Of a stretch of 64,000 nt of DNA, positions 28,797-38,596 are shown one piece after another (positions within the stretch are counted from its first letter, which is position 1; every line of letters starts with the position of its first letter). Where the stretch lies: NCBI RefSeq assembly GCF_013266755.1, contig NZ_JABRWJ010000005.1, positions 62,001-126,000 of the forward strand. The letters run 5' to 3'. The notes beneath the pieces are model-generated. The model made no database searches and was not told where the DNA came from. It was given only the letters and a program-made list of their open reading frames with translations. Both the position numbers and the translations under genes were made by a program. The DNA is from Pseudaquabacterium terrae (lineage in GTDB: Bacteria > Pseudomonadota > Gammaproteobacteria > Burkholderiales > Burkholderiaceae_C).

Positions 28797-31102
28797 CAGA
28801 ACGCAGTCCCGATCTGGAATTGGAAACGCTGGATTCTATCCGTGGGCTTGCTGCGCACCGGGGTGCCGTAGCTGAGCTTCAGCGGGCCGACCGGCGAGAT
28901 CCACGACAGGCCGACACCTGCCGACGCGCGCAGGCTGCCGGCGTCCAGCCGCTCGCCCTCGCGCCAGACGTTGCCGGCATCGGCGAACGCGAAGATGCGC
29001 AGCGACTTGTCGTTGCCGGTGCCCGGCACCGGGAAGTACAGCTCGGCATTGACGTTGAGCTTGCTCGCGCCGCCGACGTAGGCACCGGTCGGATCGATGA
29101 CGCCGAGCGAGTTCTGCTCGAAGACGCGCACCGAGCCGAGGCCGCCGCCGTAGAAGTTCTTGAACACCGGGAACGGTCGGCCGCCGAGGCCCTTGCCGTA
29201 GCCGAGCTCGGCGTTCAGGCCGAGGCTCATCTTGTTGTTCCAGAACGGGATGTACTGCTGCCACTGCAGGTTCGAGCGCAGGTAGCGCACGTCGCCGGCG
29301 ACGCTCCATTCGAGGTTGACGCGCTGGAACTTGCCGGCGGTCGGCGTGACCACGCTGTCGCGGCTGTCGCGGGCCCAGCCCAGCGTCAGCGGCACCGAGG
29401 TGCTGCGCGGGCCGTAGCGGAAGCGGTAGTCGAAGTAGCTGTTCGGAATGCCGGCGGTCGTGCCGATGTTCGTCTGCTCCAGGCCGATGCCGAAGAACAC
29501 CGTGTCGAACTCGGTGAAGGGCACGCCGAAGCGCACCGTCGCGCCCGGGTTGCTGATCTGGTACTCGTCGCCCAGGCTGTTGAACGGCCGCGTCGTGCGG
29601 TAGAAGACGTCGAGCGAGCGCGAGATGCCGTCGACAGTGAAGTAAGGGTCGACGGTGCTGAAGACGAGGCTGCGCTGGCTCTTGCTGGTGTTGACCTCGA
29701 AGCCGAGGTAGTTGCCCGAGCCGAACACATTGTCCTGGCGGATCGATGCGTTCAGTGCCAGCCGGTCGGCGCTCGAGAAGCTGACGCCGAACAGCAGGTT
29801 GCCGGTCGGCCGCTCGACGACGTTGACGGCCAGGTCGACCTGGTCGGGCGCGCTGGCGACCTCGTTGGTGTCGACGTTGACTTCCTTGAAGTAGCCCAGG
29901 CGCTCGACCCGGTCGCGCGACAGCTTGATCTTGCCGCCGTCGTACCACGAGGACTCGAGCTGGCGGAACTCGCGACGCACCACTTCGTCGCGCGTGCGCG
30001 TATTGCCGGCGACATCGATGCGCCGCACGTAGACGCGGCGTTGCGGATCGGCGGCCAGGGTCAGCCCGACCTGGCCCGTCGCGCGATCGATCTCGGGCCG
30101 CGCGTCGATGCGCGCGAACGCATAGCCATAGACGCCAAAGCGCTCGGCCATGGCCTTCGTCGTCTCCGCGACCGCGGCGGCGCGATACGGCTCGCCGGGC
30201 TTGATCGACACCAGTTCCTTGAACTCGTCGTCCTTGCCGAGGTACTCACCCTGCAGCTTGACCGAGGTCACCGTGTAGGGCTGGCCTTCCTTGACGGTGA
30301 TGGTGATCGAGATGTCCTGCTTGTCCGGCGAGATCGTCACCTGCGCCGATTCGATCTCGAACTCGAGGTAGCCGCGATTCAGGTAGTACGAGCGAATCGT
30401 CTCGAGGTCGGCGTTGAGCTTGGCGCGCGAATAGCGGTCGTTCTTCGTGTACCAGGTCAGCCAGCCGCCGACGGTCAGGTCCATCAGGCCGGTCAGCGTC
30501 GATTCGCTGAAGGCCTTGGTGCCGACGATGCGGATGTCCTTGATCTTCGCGGCGTCGCCTTCGGTCATCGTGAAGGTCACGTTGACGCGGTTGCGCTCGG
30601 CCGGCGAGATCGTCGTGACGACCTCGGCGCCGTACAGGCTGCGCGACAGGTACTGGCGCTTGATCTCCTGCTCGGCGCGCTCGACCAGCGCGCGGTCGAA
30701 GGGCAGGCCCTCGCCGATGCCGGCATCCTTCAGCGACTTGATCAGCGTGTCCTTGTCGAACTCCTTCAGGCCGGCGAAGTTGACCGACTGGATGACCGGG
30801 CGTTCTTCGACGACGACGATCGCGACCTTGCCATCGATCTCGATGCGCACGTCCTTGAACAGGCCGGTCGCGAACAGCGCACGCAGCGCGGCAGCGCCCT
30901 TGTCATCGGTGTAGGTGTCGCCGACGCGAAACGGCAGCGCGGCGAACACGGTGCCGGGATCGGTGCGCTGCAGGCCTTCGACACGGATGTCGGCGAGTGC
31001 GAACGGCTCGACCGCAAACGCAGCCGGGGCCGCGAGCGTCGCGATGGCGGCCACGGCGATGGCCGCAGGGCGATTCAAACTCGACGGAAAAATCGAAAGC
31101 AT
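28796..31102 (-). CDS. bamA: Outer-membrane assembly factor BamA
   Basis: 768 aa. Core of the BAM complex that inserts beta-barrels into the outer membrane. Signal peptide ends AAPAAFA; five POTRA repeats span roughly 30-430 (first begins FALADIRVEGLQRTDPGTVFAALP) and the barrel follows, ending in FQFQIGTAF with the terminal Phe of the outer-membrane beta-signal. Between rseP and ompH as usual in Proteobacteria. bamB is encoded far away at 53930. Confidence 0.99.
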   Translation of the reverse strand: MLSIFPSSLNRPAAIAVAAIATLAAPAAFAVEPFALADIRVEGLQRTDPGTVFAALPFRVGDTYTDDKGAAALRALFATGLFKDVRIEIDGKVAIVVVEERPVIQSVNFAGLKEFDKDTLIKSLKDAGIGEGLPFDRALVERAEQEIKRQYLSRSLYGAEVVTTISPAERNRVNVTFTMTEGDAAKIKDIRIVGTKAFSESTLTGLMDLTVGGWLTWYTKNDRYSRAKLNADLETIRSYYLNRGYLEFEIESAQVTISPDKQDISITITVKEGQPYTVTSVKLQGEYLGKDDEFKELVSIKPGEPYRAAAVAETTKAMAERFGVYGYAFARIDARPEIDRATGQVGLTLAADPQRRVYVRRIDVAGNTRTRDEVVRREFRQLESSWYDGGKIKLSRDRVERLGYFKEVNVDTNEVASAPDQVDLAVNVVERPTGNLLFGVSFSSADRLALNASIRQDNVFGSGNYLGFEVNTSKSQRSLVFSTVDPYFTVDGISRSLDVFYRTTRPFNSLGDEYQISNPGATVRFGVPFTEFDTVFFGIGLEQTNIGTTAGIPNSYFDYRFRYGPRSTSVPLTLGWARDSRDSVVTPTAGKFQRVNLEWSVAGDVRYLRSNLQWQQYIPFWNNKMSLGLNAELGYGKGLGGRPFPVFKNFYGGGLGSVRVFEQNSLGVIDPTGAYVGGASKLNVNAELYFPVPGTGNDKSLRIFAFADAGNVWREGERLDAGSLRASAGVGLSWISPVGPLKLSYGTPVRSKPTDRIQRFQFQIGTAF

Positions 31103-31112
31103 TCGGGTGGGT

Positions 31113-32483
31113 TCAGTGCAGGCCCAGCAGGCGGGCCACGTCGTTGAAGAGGGCTACCGACATCATCGCCAGCAGGACTGCGATGCCGCCGCGCTGTAGA
31201 CGCGCGAGCCACAGGTCGGAGACCGGGCGCCCGGTCAGGCCCTCGAAAAGATAATACATGAGGTGTCCGCCATCGAGCATCGGCAGCGGCAACAGGTTCA
31301 GCACGCCCAGGCTGACGCTGACCAGCGCGAGGAAACCGAGGTAGTACGCGAGGCCCTGGTTGACCGATTGGCCCGCATAGTCGGCGATCGTCAGCGGACC
31401 GCTCAGGTTGCGGATCGAGGCCTGCCCGATCAGCATGCGGCCGAGCATGCGCAGCGTCAGCACCGAGACCTCCCAGGTGCGCGCGGCACCGCGCTGCAGG
31501 CCTTCGATGAAGCCGAACTGCACGGTGACCATTGCCGGCGGTTGGCCGGGCGCAAGGTCGACGCGGCCGACACGGCGTTCACCGTCGCGCGCGACACGCG
31601 GCGTCACCACGATGTCGAGCCCCTGGCCCTGGCGCTCGATGCGCCAGCGCATCGGCCGGCCGGTGTCGCCGTCGACTGCCGCGCTGACGCGCTCGCGCAG
31701 CGCATAGGCATCGTTGATCGGCACATCGTCGATGCGCAGCACGCGGTCGCCGCTGCGCAGCCCTGCCGCTGCGCCCGGACCGCCGGGCTTGATCTCGCCG
31801 AGCACCGGTTCGCTGAACGGCAGGCCGAGGCCGATGCGCTTCATCATCGCCGCATCGATCTCCTTCGACTCGAGCTGGTCGAGCGCCAGCACGATCTCGC
31901 GCCGCTGCACGCCGCGCGCATCGCTGACCTGCAGGCGCAGCGGCCTGCCCTGCAAGGCGTGCTGCGTGACCTGCCAGCGCAATTCGCTCAGCGAACGCAG
32001 CTCGTTCCAGGCGCCATCGTCCTCGCCATAGGCCAGGACCCAGTCGCCCGAGCGCATGCCGGCGCGCTCGGCCAGGCCACCGGCGGCCGGCGTGCCGAGC
32101 AAGGCCTTCGGCTCGTCGACGCCGATCCAGTGCGACGCGGCGTGCAGGACGACGGCGAGCAGCAGGTTGGCGATCGGCCCGGCGGCGACGATCGCCGTGC
32201 GCTGCCACAGCGACTTGCGGTTGAACGCGCGATCGAGCTCATGCGGCGCGACCGGCCCTTCGCGTTCGTCGAGCATGCGCACATACCCACCGAGCGGCAG
32301 CGCCGACAGCACGAACTCGGTGCTGTCGGGCGTCGCCTGGCGGCGCCACAGCACGCGGCCGAAGCCCATCGAGAAACGCAATACCCTGACGCCGCAGGCC
32401 ACCGCGACGCGGTAGTGGCCGTACTCGTGCACGACGATCAGCACGCCGAGCGTCAACAGGAAGGCAAGCACGGTGGTGATCAT
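31113..32483 (-). CDS. rseP: Site-2 membrane protease RseP
   Basis: 456 aa. Cleaves anti-sigma factors within the membrane, releasing sigma-E in the envelope stress response. Zinc motif HEYGH (in VVHEYGHYRVAVACG), two PDZ regions (around GLAERAGMRSGDWVLAYG and GPGAAAGLRSGDRVLRIDD), and the C-terminal LNLLPLPMLDGGHLMYYLFE with its metal-binding Asp. Overlaps dxr by 4 bp (ATGA) and precedes bamA. Confidence 0.98.
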   Translation of the reverse strand: MITTVLAFLLTLGVLIVVHEYGHYRVAVACGVRVLRFSMGFGRVLWRRQATPDSTEFVLSALPLGGYVRMLDEREGPVAPHELDRAFNRKSLWQRTAIVAAGPIANLLLAVVLHAASHWIGVDEPKALLGTPAAGGLAERAGMRSGDWVLAYGEDDGAWNELRSLSELRWQVTQHALQGRPLRLQVSDARGVQRREIVLALDQLESKEIDAAMMKRIGLGLPFSEPVLGEIKPGGPGAAAGLRSGDRVLRIDDVPINDAYALRERVSAAVDGDTGRPMRWRIERQGQGLDIVVTPRVARDGERRVGRVDLAPGQPPAMVTVQFGFIEGLQRGAARTWEVSVLTLRMLGRMLIGQASIRNLSGPLTIADYAGQSVNQGLAYYLGFLALVSVSLGVLNLLPLPMLDGGHLMYYLFEGLTGRPVSDLWLARLQRGGIAVLLAMMSVALFNDVARLLGLH

Positions 32484-33664
32484 CGGCGGCTCCGTTCCAC
32501 GGCCGCCAGGGCCGCCGCGCGGGCGCGCGCGTCGAGTGCGAGCAGTGCATCGAGGCTGTCGGCATCGCCGCTGCGCGGCTCGAGCGCCTCGACGATCGCG
32601 GCGTTGATGCGGTGGATATCGGTGAAGCGGATGCGCCGCTCCAGGAAGGCGGCCACTGCGACCTCGTTGGCTGCGTTCAGCACCGTCGTGCTGCCCTCGG
32701 CGGCATGCAGCGCCGCGTACGCGAGGCCGAGCGCCGGATAACGTCCATGGTCAGCGGCCTCGAAGGTCAGCGCCTGCAGCGCCAGGAAATCGAGCCGGCT
32801 GGCACCCGACTCGAGCCGCGCCGGATGCGCGAGGCCGACGCTGATCGGCACCTTCATGTCCGGCGTGCCGAGCTGCGCCAGCACCGAGCCGTCGCGGCAG
32901 ACAACCATCGAGTGGATGATGCTCTGCGGATGCAGCACGACGCGAACGCGCTCGGGCGCCAGGTCGAACAGCCAGCGCGCCTCGATCACCTCGAGCGCCT
33001 TGTTCATCATCGTCGCCGAGTCGACCGAGATCTTGCGGCCCATCACCCAGTTCGGGTGCGCGCAGGCTTCGTCGGGAGTCACGTCGTCGAGGCTGCGTGG
33101 ATCGCGCGCGCGGAACGGCCCGCCGGAGGCCGTCAGCACGATGTGATCGATGCGCTCGGGCCACTGCCGCCGGTCGTCGGGCAGGCACTGGAAGATCGCC
33201 GAGTGCTCGCTGTCGATCGGCAGCAGTGTGGCGCCGCCCTGGTGCACCGCCTGCATGAACCAGCGGCCGCCGACGACGAGCGCTTCCTTGTTGGCCAGCA
33301 TCAGCCGCTTGCCGGCGCGTGCCGCGGCGATGCACGGGGCCAAGCCGGCGGCGCCGACGATCGCCGCCATCACGCTGTGAACCTCCGGATGCGCCGCGAG
33401 GTCGCACAGCGCCTGCGTGCCGTGCAGCACCTCGGTGCGCACGCCCTCGGCCTGCAGCACGGCGCGCATCTCCCGCGCCTGCGCTGCGGTCGCCACGGCC
33501 GCGAAACGCGGACGCCAGCGCCGGCACAAGGCGATCAGCTCGTCGACACGCTGCTGCGCCGTCAACGCGAAAACCTCGAAACGCTCGGGATGCAGTGCGA
33601 TCACCTCGAGCGTGCTGAGACCCACCGACCCGGTGGCTCCGAGAATGCATACGCGCTGGATCAT
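32480..33664 (-). CDS. dxr: 1-deoxy-D-xylulose 5-phosphate reductoisomerase
   Basis: 394 aa. First committed step of the MEP isoprenoid pathway. NADPH-binding start CILGATGSVGLSTLEVIA, catalytic loop PIDSEHSAIFQCLP, GRKISVDSATMMNKALEVIEA, and the flap motif HPQSIIHSMV are all present. The start MIQRVCILG at 33664 was preferred over an upstream in-frame codon since family similarity begins there. Product feeds ispG, encoded at 57164. Usual length. Confidence 0.98.
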   Translation of the reverse strand: MIQRVCILGATGSVGLSTLEVIALHPERFEVFALTAQQRVDELIALCRRWRPRFAAVATAAQAREMRAVLQAEGVRTEVLHGTQALCDLAAHPEVHSVMAAIVGAAGLAPCIAAARAGKRLMLANKEALVVGGRWFMQAVHQGGATLLPIDSEHSAIFQCLPDDRRQWPERIDHIVLTASGGPFRARDPRSLDDVTPDEACAHPNWVMGRKISVDSATMMNKALEVIEARWLFDLAPERVRVVLHPQSIIHSMVVCRDGSVLAQLGTPDMKVPISVGLAHPARLESGASRLDFLALQALTFEAADHGRYPALGLAYAALHAAEGSTTVLNAANEVAVAAFLERRIRFTDIHRINAAIVEALEPRSGDADSLDALLALDARARAAALAAVERSRR

Positions 33665-33697
33665 CGACAACCTGCTCTCACGACTGCCAAGCAACTT

Positions 33698-34537
33698 CTA
33701 GAGGTGGGCCAGCGCGAGCGCCACCGGCAGCACCGGCAGCAGCGCATCGACCCGGTCGAGCACGCCACCATGTCCCGGCAGCAGGTGGCTCGAATCCTTC
33801 GCGCCGGCGGCGCGCTTGACCAGCGACTCGAAGAGATCGCCGACGACGCTCAGGCCCGCCAGTGCCAGCGCGGCAATCGCCATGCCGGCCAGCCCGATGC
33901 GCAGCGACAGCACCGTGAACAGGCTCATCGAATCGAAGTCCCAGCGCTGATCGGCGGCCAGCCACAGCGCCGCCAGCAGCAGCACGCCGGCCATGCCGGA
34001 GAACACGCCTTCCCAACTCTTGCCGGGACTGATGGCCGGCGCCAGCTTTCGCTTGCCGAACGCGCGGCCGCCGAAATAAGCCGCAATGTCAGCGGCCCAG
34101 ACGATGCACAGCACCGACAGCAGGAAATTGATGCCGATGACCCGTGCGTTGGCCAGTGCCCACCAGCCCAGCCACAGCAGCGCCAGGCCGATCAGCACGC
34201 GCAGTGCCGCGGGCACCGCGGGCCAGCCAACCGGGCCGCCTCGCAACACCGCAGCTCCGCCGAGCACCCAGACCGCGACACCGAGCCACCATGGCCACGC
34301 CGGTCCGGCGCCCAAGGGACCCAGCAGGCCGGCCACCCCGCACGCGACGGCCAGCGCGACGCCGCAGGCGATCGCTGCGGGCGGTGTCGCGAGGCCGTTC
34401 AGTCGCGCCCATTCCCAGCCGGCCGCGCTGATCAGCACCAGCGTGAACAGCACGAAGGGCATCGGATGCGGCGCGAACAAGGCCGGCAGCAGCACGGCCA
34501 TCAGGATCACGGCGGTGATGACGCGCTGGCGCAGCAT
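33698..34537 (-). CDS. cdsA: Phosphatidate cytidylyltransferase
   Basis: 279-aa inner-membrane enzyme making CDP-diacylglycerol for phospholipids. Multiple hydrophobic helices and the family signature near the C terminus: RKLAPAISPGKSWEGVFSG, SVVGDLFESLVKRAAGAKDSSHLLPGHGGVLDRVDALL. ATG at 34537 (MLRQRVITA) chosen because upstream is the uppS gene region. Follows uppS closely. Confidence 0.97.
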   Translation of the reverse strand: MLRQRVITAVILMAVLLPALFAPHPMPFVLFTLVLISAAGWEWARLNGLATPPAAIACGVALAVACGVAGLLGPLGAGPAWPWWLGVAVWVLGGAAVLRGGPVGWPAVPAALRVLIGLALLWLGWWALANARVIGINFLLSVLCIVWAADIAAYFGGRAFGKRKLAPAISPGKSWEGVFSGMAGVLLLAALWLAADQRWDFDSMSLFTVLSLRIGLAGMAIAALALAGLSVVGDLFESLVKRAAGAKDSSHLLPGHGGVLDRVDALLPVLPVALALAHL

Positions 34538-34545
34538 CGCGCAGC

Positions 34546-35271
34546 TCAGGCCGGATGCGCGGCGGCACCCATGTTGAGTGCACCGAAGCGGCGCTCGCGC
34601 CCGGCATAGGCGGCCAGTGCGGCGTCGAGCTCGGCCTCGCCGAAGTCGGGCCACAGGCAATCGGTGAACAGCAGCTCCGAATACGCGGCCTGCCAGAGCA
34701 GGAAATTGCTGATGCGGACCTCGCCGCCGGTGCGGATGAAGAGATCAGGATCGGGCGCATGGCCCATTGCCATGTAGCGCGACAGCGCTTCCTCGTCGAT
34801 CTGCTCGGGCTTGAGGCCGTCGGCGACCGCGCGGCGGCAGGCCTGCACCATGTCCCAGCGGCCGCCGTAGTTGAAGGCCACCGTCAGCGTCAGGCGGTGG
34901 TTGCTCTTCGTGGCCTCTTCGACGTCGTTCCAGGCCTTGCGCAGGCGGTCGGAGACCGCCTCGCGGTCGCCGGCGATCACGACTCGCACGCCGTTGCCGA
35001 CCATCTTCTGCATGTACTTGGCCTGCGCGACGAGCACCAGGCCCATCAGCCCGGACACCTCGTCGGCCGGGCGCTTCCAGTTCTCCGACGAGAACGCGAA
35101 GACCGTCAGGTAGCGGATGCCGCGGTCGGCGCAGGCGTCGATGATCCGGATCAGCGCATCGACGCCGGCCTTGTGGCCGAAGAAGCGCGGCAGGAAGCGT
35201 TTCTTCGCCCAGCGCCCGTTGCCATCCATCACGATGGCAACGTGCTGCGGAATCGACAGGTCGCGATGCAC
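34546..35271 (-). CDS. uppS: Undecaprenyl diphosphate synthase
   Basis: 241 aa. cis-prenyltransferase making the C55 lipid carrier for peptidoglycan and LPS. Motif VAIVMDGNGRWAKKR with catalytic Asp, RYLTVFAFSSENWKRP, and the C-terminal DLFIRTGGEVRISNFLLWQAAYSELLF are complete. Between frr and cdsA in the usual order. Confidence 0.98.
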   Translation of the reverse strand: MHRDLSIPQHVAIVMDGNGRWAKKRFLPRFFGHKAGVDALIRIIDACADRGIRYLTVFAFSSENWKRPADEVSGLMGLVLVAQAKYMQKMVGNGVRVVIAGDREAVSDRLRKAWNDVEEATKSNHRLTLTVAFNYGGRWDMVQACRRAVADGLKPEQIDEEALSRYMAMGHAPDPDLFIRTGGEVRISNFLLWQAAYSELLFTDCLWPDFGEAELDAALAAYAGRERRFGALNMGAAAHPA

Positions 35272-35290
35272 GGCGGGCTTCGGGCGGTGC

Positions 35291-35851
35291 TCAGACCGCC
35301 ATGATGTCGGCTTCTTTCGAATGCACGAGCTTGTCGATCTCGGCGACGGTGCGGTCGGTCAGCTTCTGCACCTCGTCCTGCGCGCGGCGTTCCTCGTCCT
35401 CGGTCGCCAGCTTGTCCTTCAGCAGCTTCTTCAGGTGCTCGTTGGCATCGCGGCGCAGGTTGCGCACGGCGATCTTGGCTTCCTCGCCCTCGTGGCGCGC
35501 GACCTTGGTCAGTTCCTTGCGCCGCTCCTCGGTCAACGCCGGCATCGGCACGCGCAGCAGGTCACCCTGGCTCGACGGATTCAGGCCGAGCTCGCTCTCG
35601 CGGATGGCCTTCTCGATCTTCGGGCCCATGCCCTTTTCCCAGGGCTGCACGCCGATCGTTCGCGCATCGAGCAACGAGACGTTGGCGACCTGGCTGATCG
35701 GCACCATCGAGCCGTAGTAGTCGACGTGCACCTGGTCGAGGATGCCCGGATGCGCGCGACCGGTGCGGATCTTCTGCAGCTCGCTGCGCAGCGCCTCGGT
35801 GGTCTTGGCCATCTTGAACTCGGCGTTCTTCTTGATCTCGGCGATCGTCAT
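35291..35851 (-). CDS. frr: Ribosome recycling factor
   Basis: 186 aa. Splits post-termination ribosomes with EF-G. Opening helix [53 protein letters not shown], and the closing helical region [34 protein letters not shown] are characteristic. Usual length; between pyrH and uppS. Confidence 0.99.
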   Translation of the reverse strand: MTIAEIKKNAEFKMAKTTEALRSELQKIRTGRAHPGILDQVHVDYYGSMVPISQVANVSLLDARTIGVQPWEKGMGPKIEKAIRESELGLNPSSQGDLLRVPMPALTEERRKELTKVARHEGEEAKIAVRNLRRDANEHLKKLLKDKLATEDEERRAQDEVQKLTDRTVAEIDKLVHSKEADIMAV

Positions 35852-35870
35852 GGTGATGACTCCTCAGCTC

Positions 35871-36581
35871 TCAAACGTGGACCAGCGTGCCCTCGTCCTG
35901 CCCCAGCACCACGCGCTTGAGCGCACCGGGCTTGAAGATCGAGAACACCTTGATCGGCAGCTTCTGATCGCGGCACAGCGCGAACGCGGTCGCGTCCAGC
36001 ACCTGCAGGTTGCGGGTGATCGCTTCATCGAACGTGACGCTGGCGTAGCGCGTCGCCGTCGGGTCCTTCTTCGGATCGGCGGTGTAGACGCCATCGACCT
36101 TGGTCGCCTTCAGCACGATCTCCGCGCCGATCTCGGCGCCACGCAGCGCGGCCGCGGTGTCGGTGGTGAAGAACGGGTTGCCGGTGCCTGCGGCGAAGAT
36201 GACGATCTTGCCTTCCTCGAGGTACTGCAGGGCTTTCGGCCGCACATAGGGCTCGACGACCTGCTCGATGCTGATCGCCGACATCACGCGCGCGGTCATG
36301 CCTTCCTGGCGCATCGTGTCGGCCAGCGCCAGCGCGTTCATCACGGTGGCCAGCATGCCCATGTAGTCGGCGGTCGCTCGGTCCATGCCGACCGAGCCGC
36401 CGGCGACGCCGCGGAAGATGTTGCCGCCGCCGATCACCACGGCGACCTCGCAGCCCAGCGCGGTGATCTCCTGCACCTCGCGCACGATGCGCACGATCGT
36501 CGCGCGGTTGATGCCGTAGGCGTCGTCGCCCATCAGGGCTTCACCCGAGAGTTTCAGCAGGAGGCGCTTGTAGGCGGGCAT
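35871..36581 (-). CDS. pyrH: UMP kinase
   Basis: 236 aa. Phosphorylates UMP to UDP. Amino-acid-kinase fold: [13 protein letters not shown] start, [48 protein letters not shown] and the late GTLV end. ATG at 36581 (MPAYKR) fits the family start. Follows the tsf terminators, so it probably has its own promoter for pyrH-frr and beyond. Confidence 0.99.
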   Translation of the reverse strand: MPAYKRLLLKLSGEALMGDDAYGINRATIVRIVREVQEITALGCEVAVVIGGGNIFRGVAGGSVGMDRATADYMGMLATVMNALALADTMRQEGMTARVMSAISIEQVVEPYVRPKALQYLEEGKIVIFAAGTGNPFFTTDTAAALRGAEIGAEIVLKATKVDGVYTADPKKDPTATRYASVTFDEAITRNLQVLDATAFALCRDQKLPIKVFSIFKPGALKRVVLGQDEGTLVHV

Positions 36582-36629
36582 GCGTTCGGTTTCTCCGCTC
36601 GGGGTCGGGCACAAAAAGGGGAGTTTAAA

Positions 36630-36679
36630 GGGCGCCGCGAGGCGCGGCGCCCGGGCCGCCAGGCGCTTTACCTGGCGGC
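36630..36679 (-). terminator. Terminator hairpins between tsf and pyrH
   Basis: Two hairpins: GCCGCCAGG/CCTGGCGGC (36655-36663 with 36671-36679) and GGGCGCCGC/GCGGCGCCC (36630-36638 with 36644-36652). On the minus strand the second is followed by TTTAAACTCCCCTTTTT. This marks the end of the rpsB-tsf transcript. Confidence 0.85.
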
Positions 36680-36689
36680 AACGAAGGGC

Positions 36690-37586
36690 TTACTGGCCCT
36701 TCGCGGCAGCGACCTGCGCCGCCACTTCGGCCGCGAAGTCGTCGACCTTCTTCTCGATGCCTTCGCCGACGACGTAGAGGGTGAAGCCCTTCACCGTCGT
36801 CGCCTTGTCCTTCAGCATCGCGCCGACGGTCTGCTTGCCGTCGGCGGCCTTCACGAAGACCTGGTCGAGCAGCGACACTTCCTTCAGGTACTTCTGCACC
36901 GAACCTTCGACCATCTTGGCGACGATCTCGGCCGGCTTGCCGGACTCGGCCGCCTTCTCGGTGGCGATCTTGCGCTCGAGGTCGATCTTGTCGGCCGGCA
37001 CGTCAGCGGTCGACAGCGCGACCGGCTTCATCGCGGCCACGTGCATCGCCACGTCCTTCGCGGCGACGTCGTCGCCCGTGAACTCGACGACCACGCCGAT
37101 GCGCGTGCCATGCAGGTAGCTGGCGAGCTTCTGGTCGCCGGCGTAGCGCTTGAAGCGGCGGATCGCCATGTTCTCGCCGATCTTGCCGATCAGGCCCTTG
37201 CGCACGTCTTCCACCGTCGGGCCGAAGCCGTCCTGCGACAGCGGCAGCGCCGACAGCGCGGCCACATCGGCCGGGTTGTGCTGGGCCACCAGCTCGGCGC
37301 ACGACTTGACGAAGGCCAGGAAGGAATCGTTCTTCGAGACGAAGTCGGTCTCGCAGTTGACCTCGATCATCGCGCCGGTGCTGCCATTGACCACCGCCGA
37401 CACCACGCCTTCGGCAGTGACGCGCGAGGCGGCCTTGCCGGCCTTGCTGCCGAGCTTGACGCGCAGGATCTCCTCGGCGCGGCCCATGTCGCCGTCGGCC
37501 TCGGTCAGTGCCTTCTTGCACTCCATCATCGGGGCGTCGGTCTTCGCGCGCAGCTCGCCGACCATGCTTGCAGTGATTGCAGCCAT
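36690..37586 (-). CDS. tsf: Elongation factor Ts
   Basis: 298 aa. Exchanges GDP for GTP on EF-Tu. The UBA-like N terminus [39 protein letters not shown] and [20 protein letters not shown], GenBank-style EF-Ts signatures, are clear. The ATG at 37586 (MAAITA) is preferred over a codon five residues earlier. Follows rpsB after an attenuator-like hairpin. Confidence 0.99.
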   Translation of the reverse strand: MAAITASMVGELRAKTDAPMMECKKALTEADGDMGRAEEILRVKLGSKAGKAASRVTAEGVVSAVVNGSTGAMIEVNCETDFVSKNDSFLAFVKSCAELVAQHNPADVAALSALPLSQDGFGPTVEDVRKGLIGKIGENMAIRRFKRYAGDQKLASYLHGTRIGVVVEFTGDDVAAKDVAMHVAAMKPVALSTADVPADKIDLERKIATEKAAESGKPAEIVAKMVEGSVQKYLKEVSLLDQVFVKAADGKQTVGAMLKDKATTVKGFTLYVVGEGIEKKVDDFAAEVAAQVAAAKGQ

Positions 37587-37617
37587 CTGAAATTTCTCCA
37601 AACAACGTTTGCGAAAA

Positions 37618-37635
37618 AGGGGCTGTAGAGCCCCT
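37618..37635 (-). terminator. Attenuator-type hairpin between rpsB and tsf
   Basis: AGGGGCT-GTAG-AGCCCCT (37618-37635) gives a 7-bp stem; on the minus strand it is followed by TTTT. A terminator in this position would lower tsf relative to rpsB; a similar arrangement is known in E. coli. 27 bp past the rpsB stop. Confidence 0.7.
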
Positions 37636-37661
37636 CGTTCAAGACCGGGGCGAGGGGCGCC

Positions 37662-38405
37662 TCAAGCGTCTTCGTTGACTTCCACGAACTCGTCGGCGCC
37701 GGCAACGGCCTGCGTGACTTCGTTGATCGCGTTGGCCTTGCCATCGGTGACCGCATCGGCGACCGCGCGGGCATACAGCGCGACGGCCTTGGCCGAGTCG
37801 TCGTTGCCCGGGATCACGTAGTCGATGCCGTCCGGCGAGTGGTTGGTGTCGACGACGCCGATGACCGGGATGCCGAGCTTCTTGGCTTCGGCGACGGCGA
37901 TCTTGTGGTAGCCGACGTCGATGACGAACAGCGCATCGGGCAGCGCGTTCATGTCCTGGATGCCGCCGATGTCCTTCTCGAGCTTGGACAGCTCGCGTTC
38001 GAACATCAGCGCTTCCTTCTTGGTCAGCTGCTCGAGGCCGGTTTCCTTCTGGGCCTGCATGTCCTTCAACTTCTTCAGCGAACCCTTGACGGTCTTGAAG
38101 TTGGTCAGCATGCCGCCGAGCCAGCGCTGGTCGACGAAGGGCATGCCGGCGCGCTGCGCTTCCATGTTGATGACGTCGCGCGCCTGGCGCTTGGTGCCGA
38201 CCATCAGGATCGTGCCGCGCTTGCCTGCGAGCTGGCGCACGAACTTCATCGCTTCCTCGAACTTCGGCAGCGTCTTTTCGAGGTTGATGATGTGGATCTT
38301 GTTGCGATGGCCGTAAATGAACGGGGCCATCTTGGGGTTCCAGAAGCGGGTCTGGTGTCCGAAATGGACACCCGCTTCCAGCATTTCACGCATCGTGACT
38401 GACAT
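37662..38405 (-). CDS. rpsB: 30S ribosomal protein S2
   Basis: 247 aa. Binds the 30S head near the mRNA exit. [22 protein letters not shown], the Rps2 signature [31 protein letters not shown] and [22 protein letters not shown] are present. Leads the long minus-strand cluster. The 191-bp upstream gap (38406-38596) shows no promoter I would defend. Confidence 0.99.
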   Translation of the reverse strand: MSVTMREMLEAGVHFGHQTRFWNPKMAPFIYGHRNKIHIINLEKTLPKFEEAMKFVRQLAGKRGTILMVGTKRQARDVINMEAQRAGMPFVDQRWLGGMLTNFKTVKGSLKKLKDMQAQKETGLEQLTKKEALMFERELSKLEKDIGGIQDMNALPDALFVIDVGYHKIAVAEAKKLGIPVIGVVDTNHSPDGIDYVIPGNDDSAKAVALYARAVADAVTDGKANAINEVTQAVAGADEFVEVNEDA

Positions 38406-38596
38406 GGAGTAGCTCCAAAGGTTGGGTCTAGAATCCGGCGCGAATCGCTGACGTCGTTACGCGGTTTTCTCCTCGTAGCACGCAGTCAGCGACACCTTTT
38501 CGAAGCCGGTTCGCGATTGGTTCGTCTGGATCGGTTTTCAGAGCATCCGGTGAAAGCGTCCGGTGCTGCCTTTCGGTGACCGGGCTTGAATGCCGC

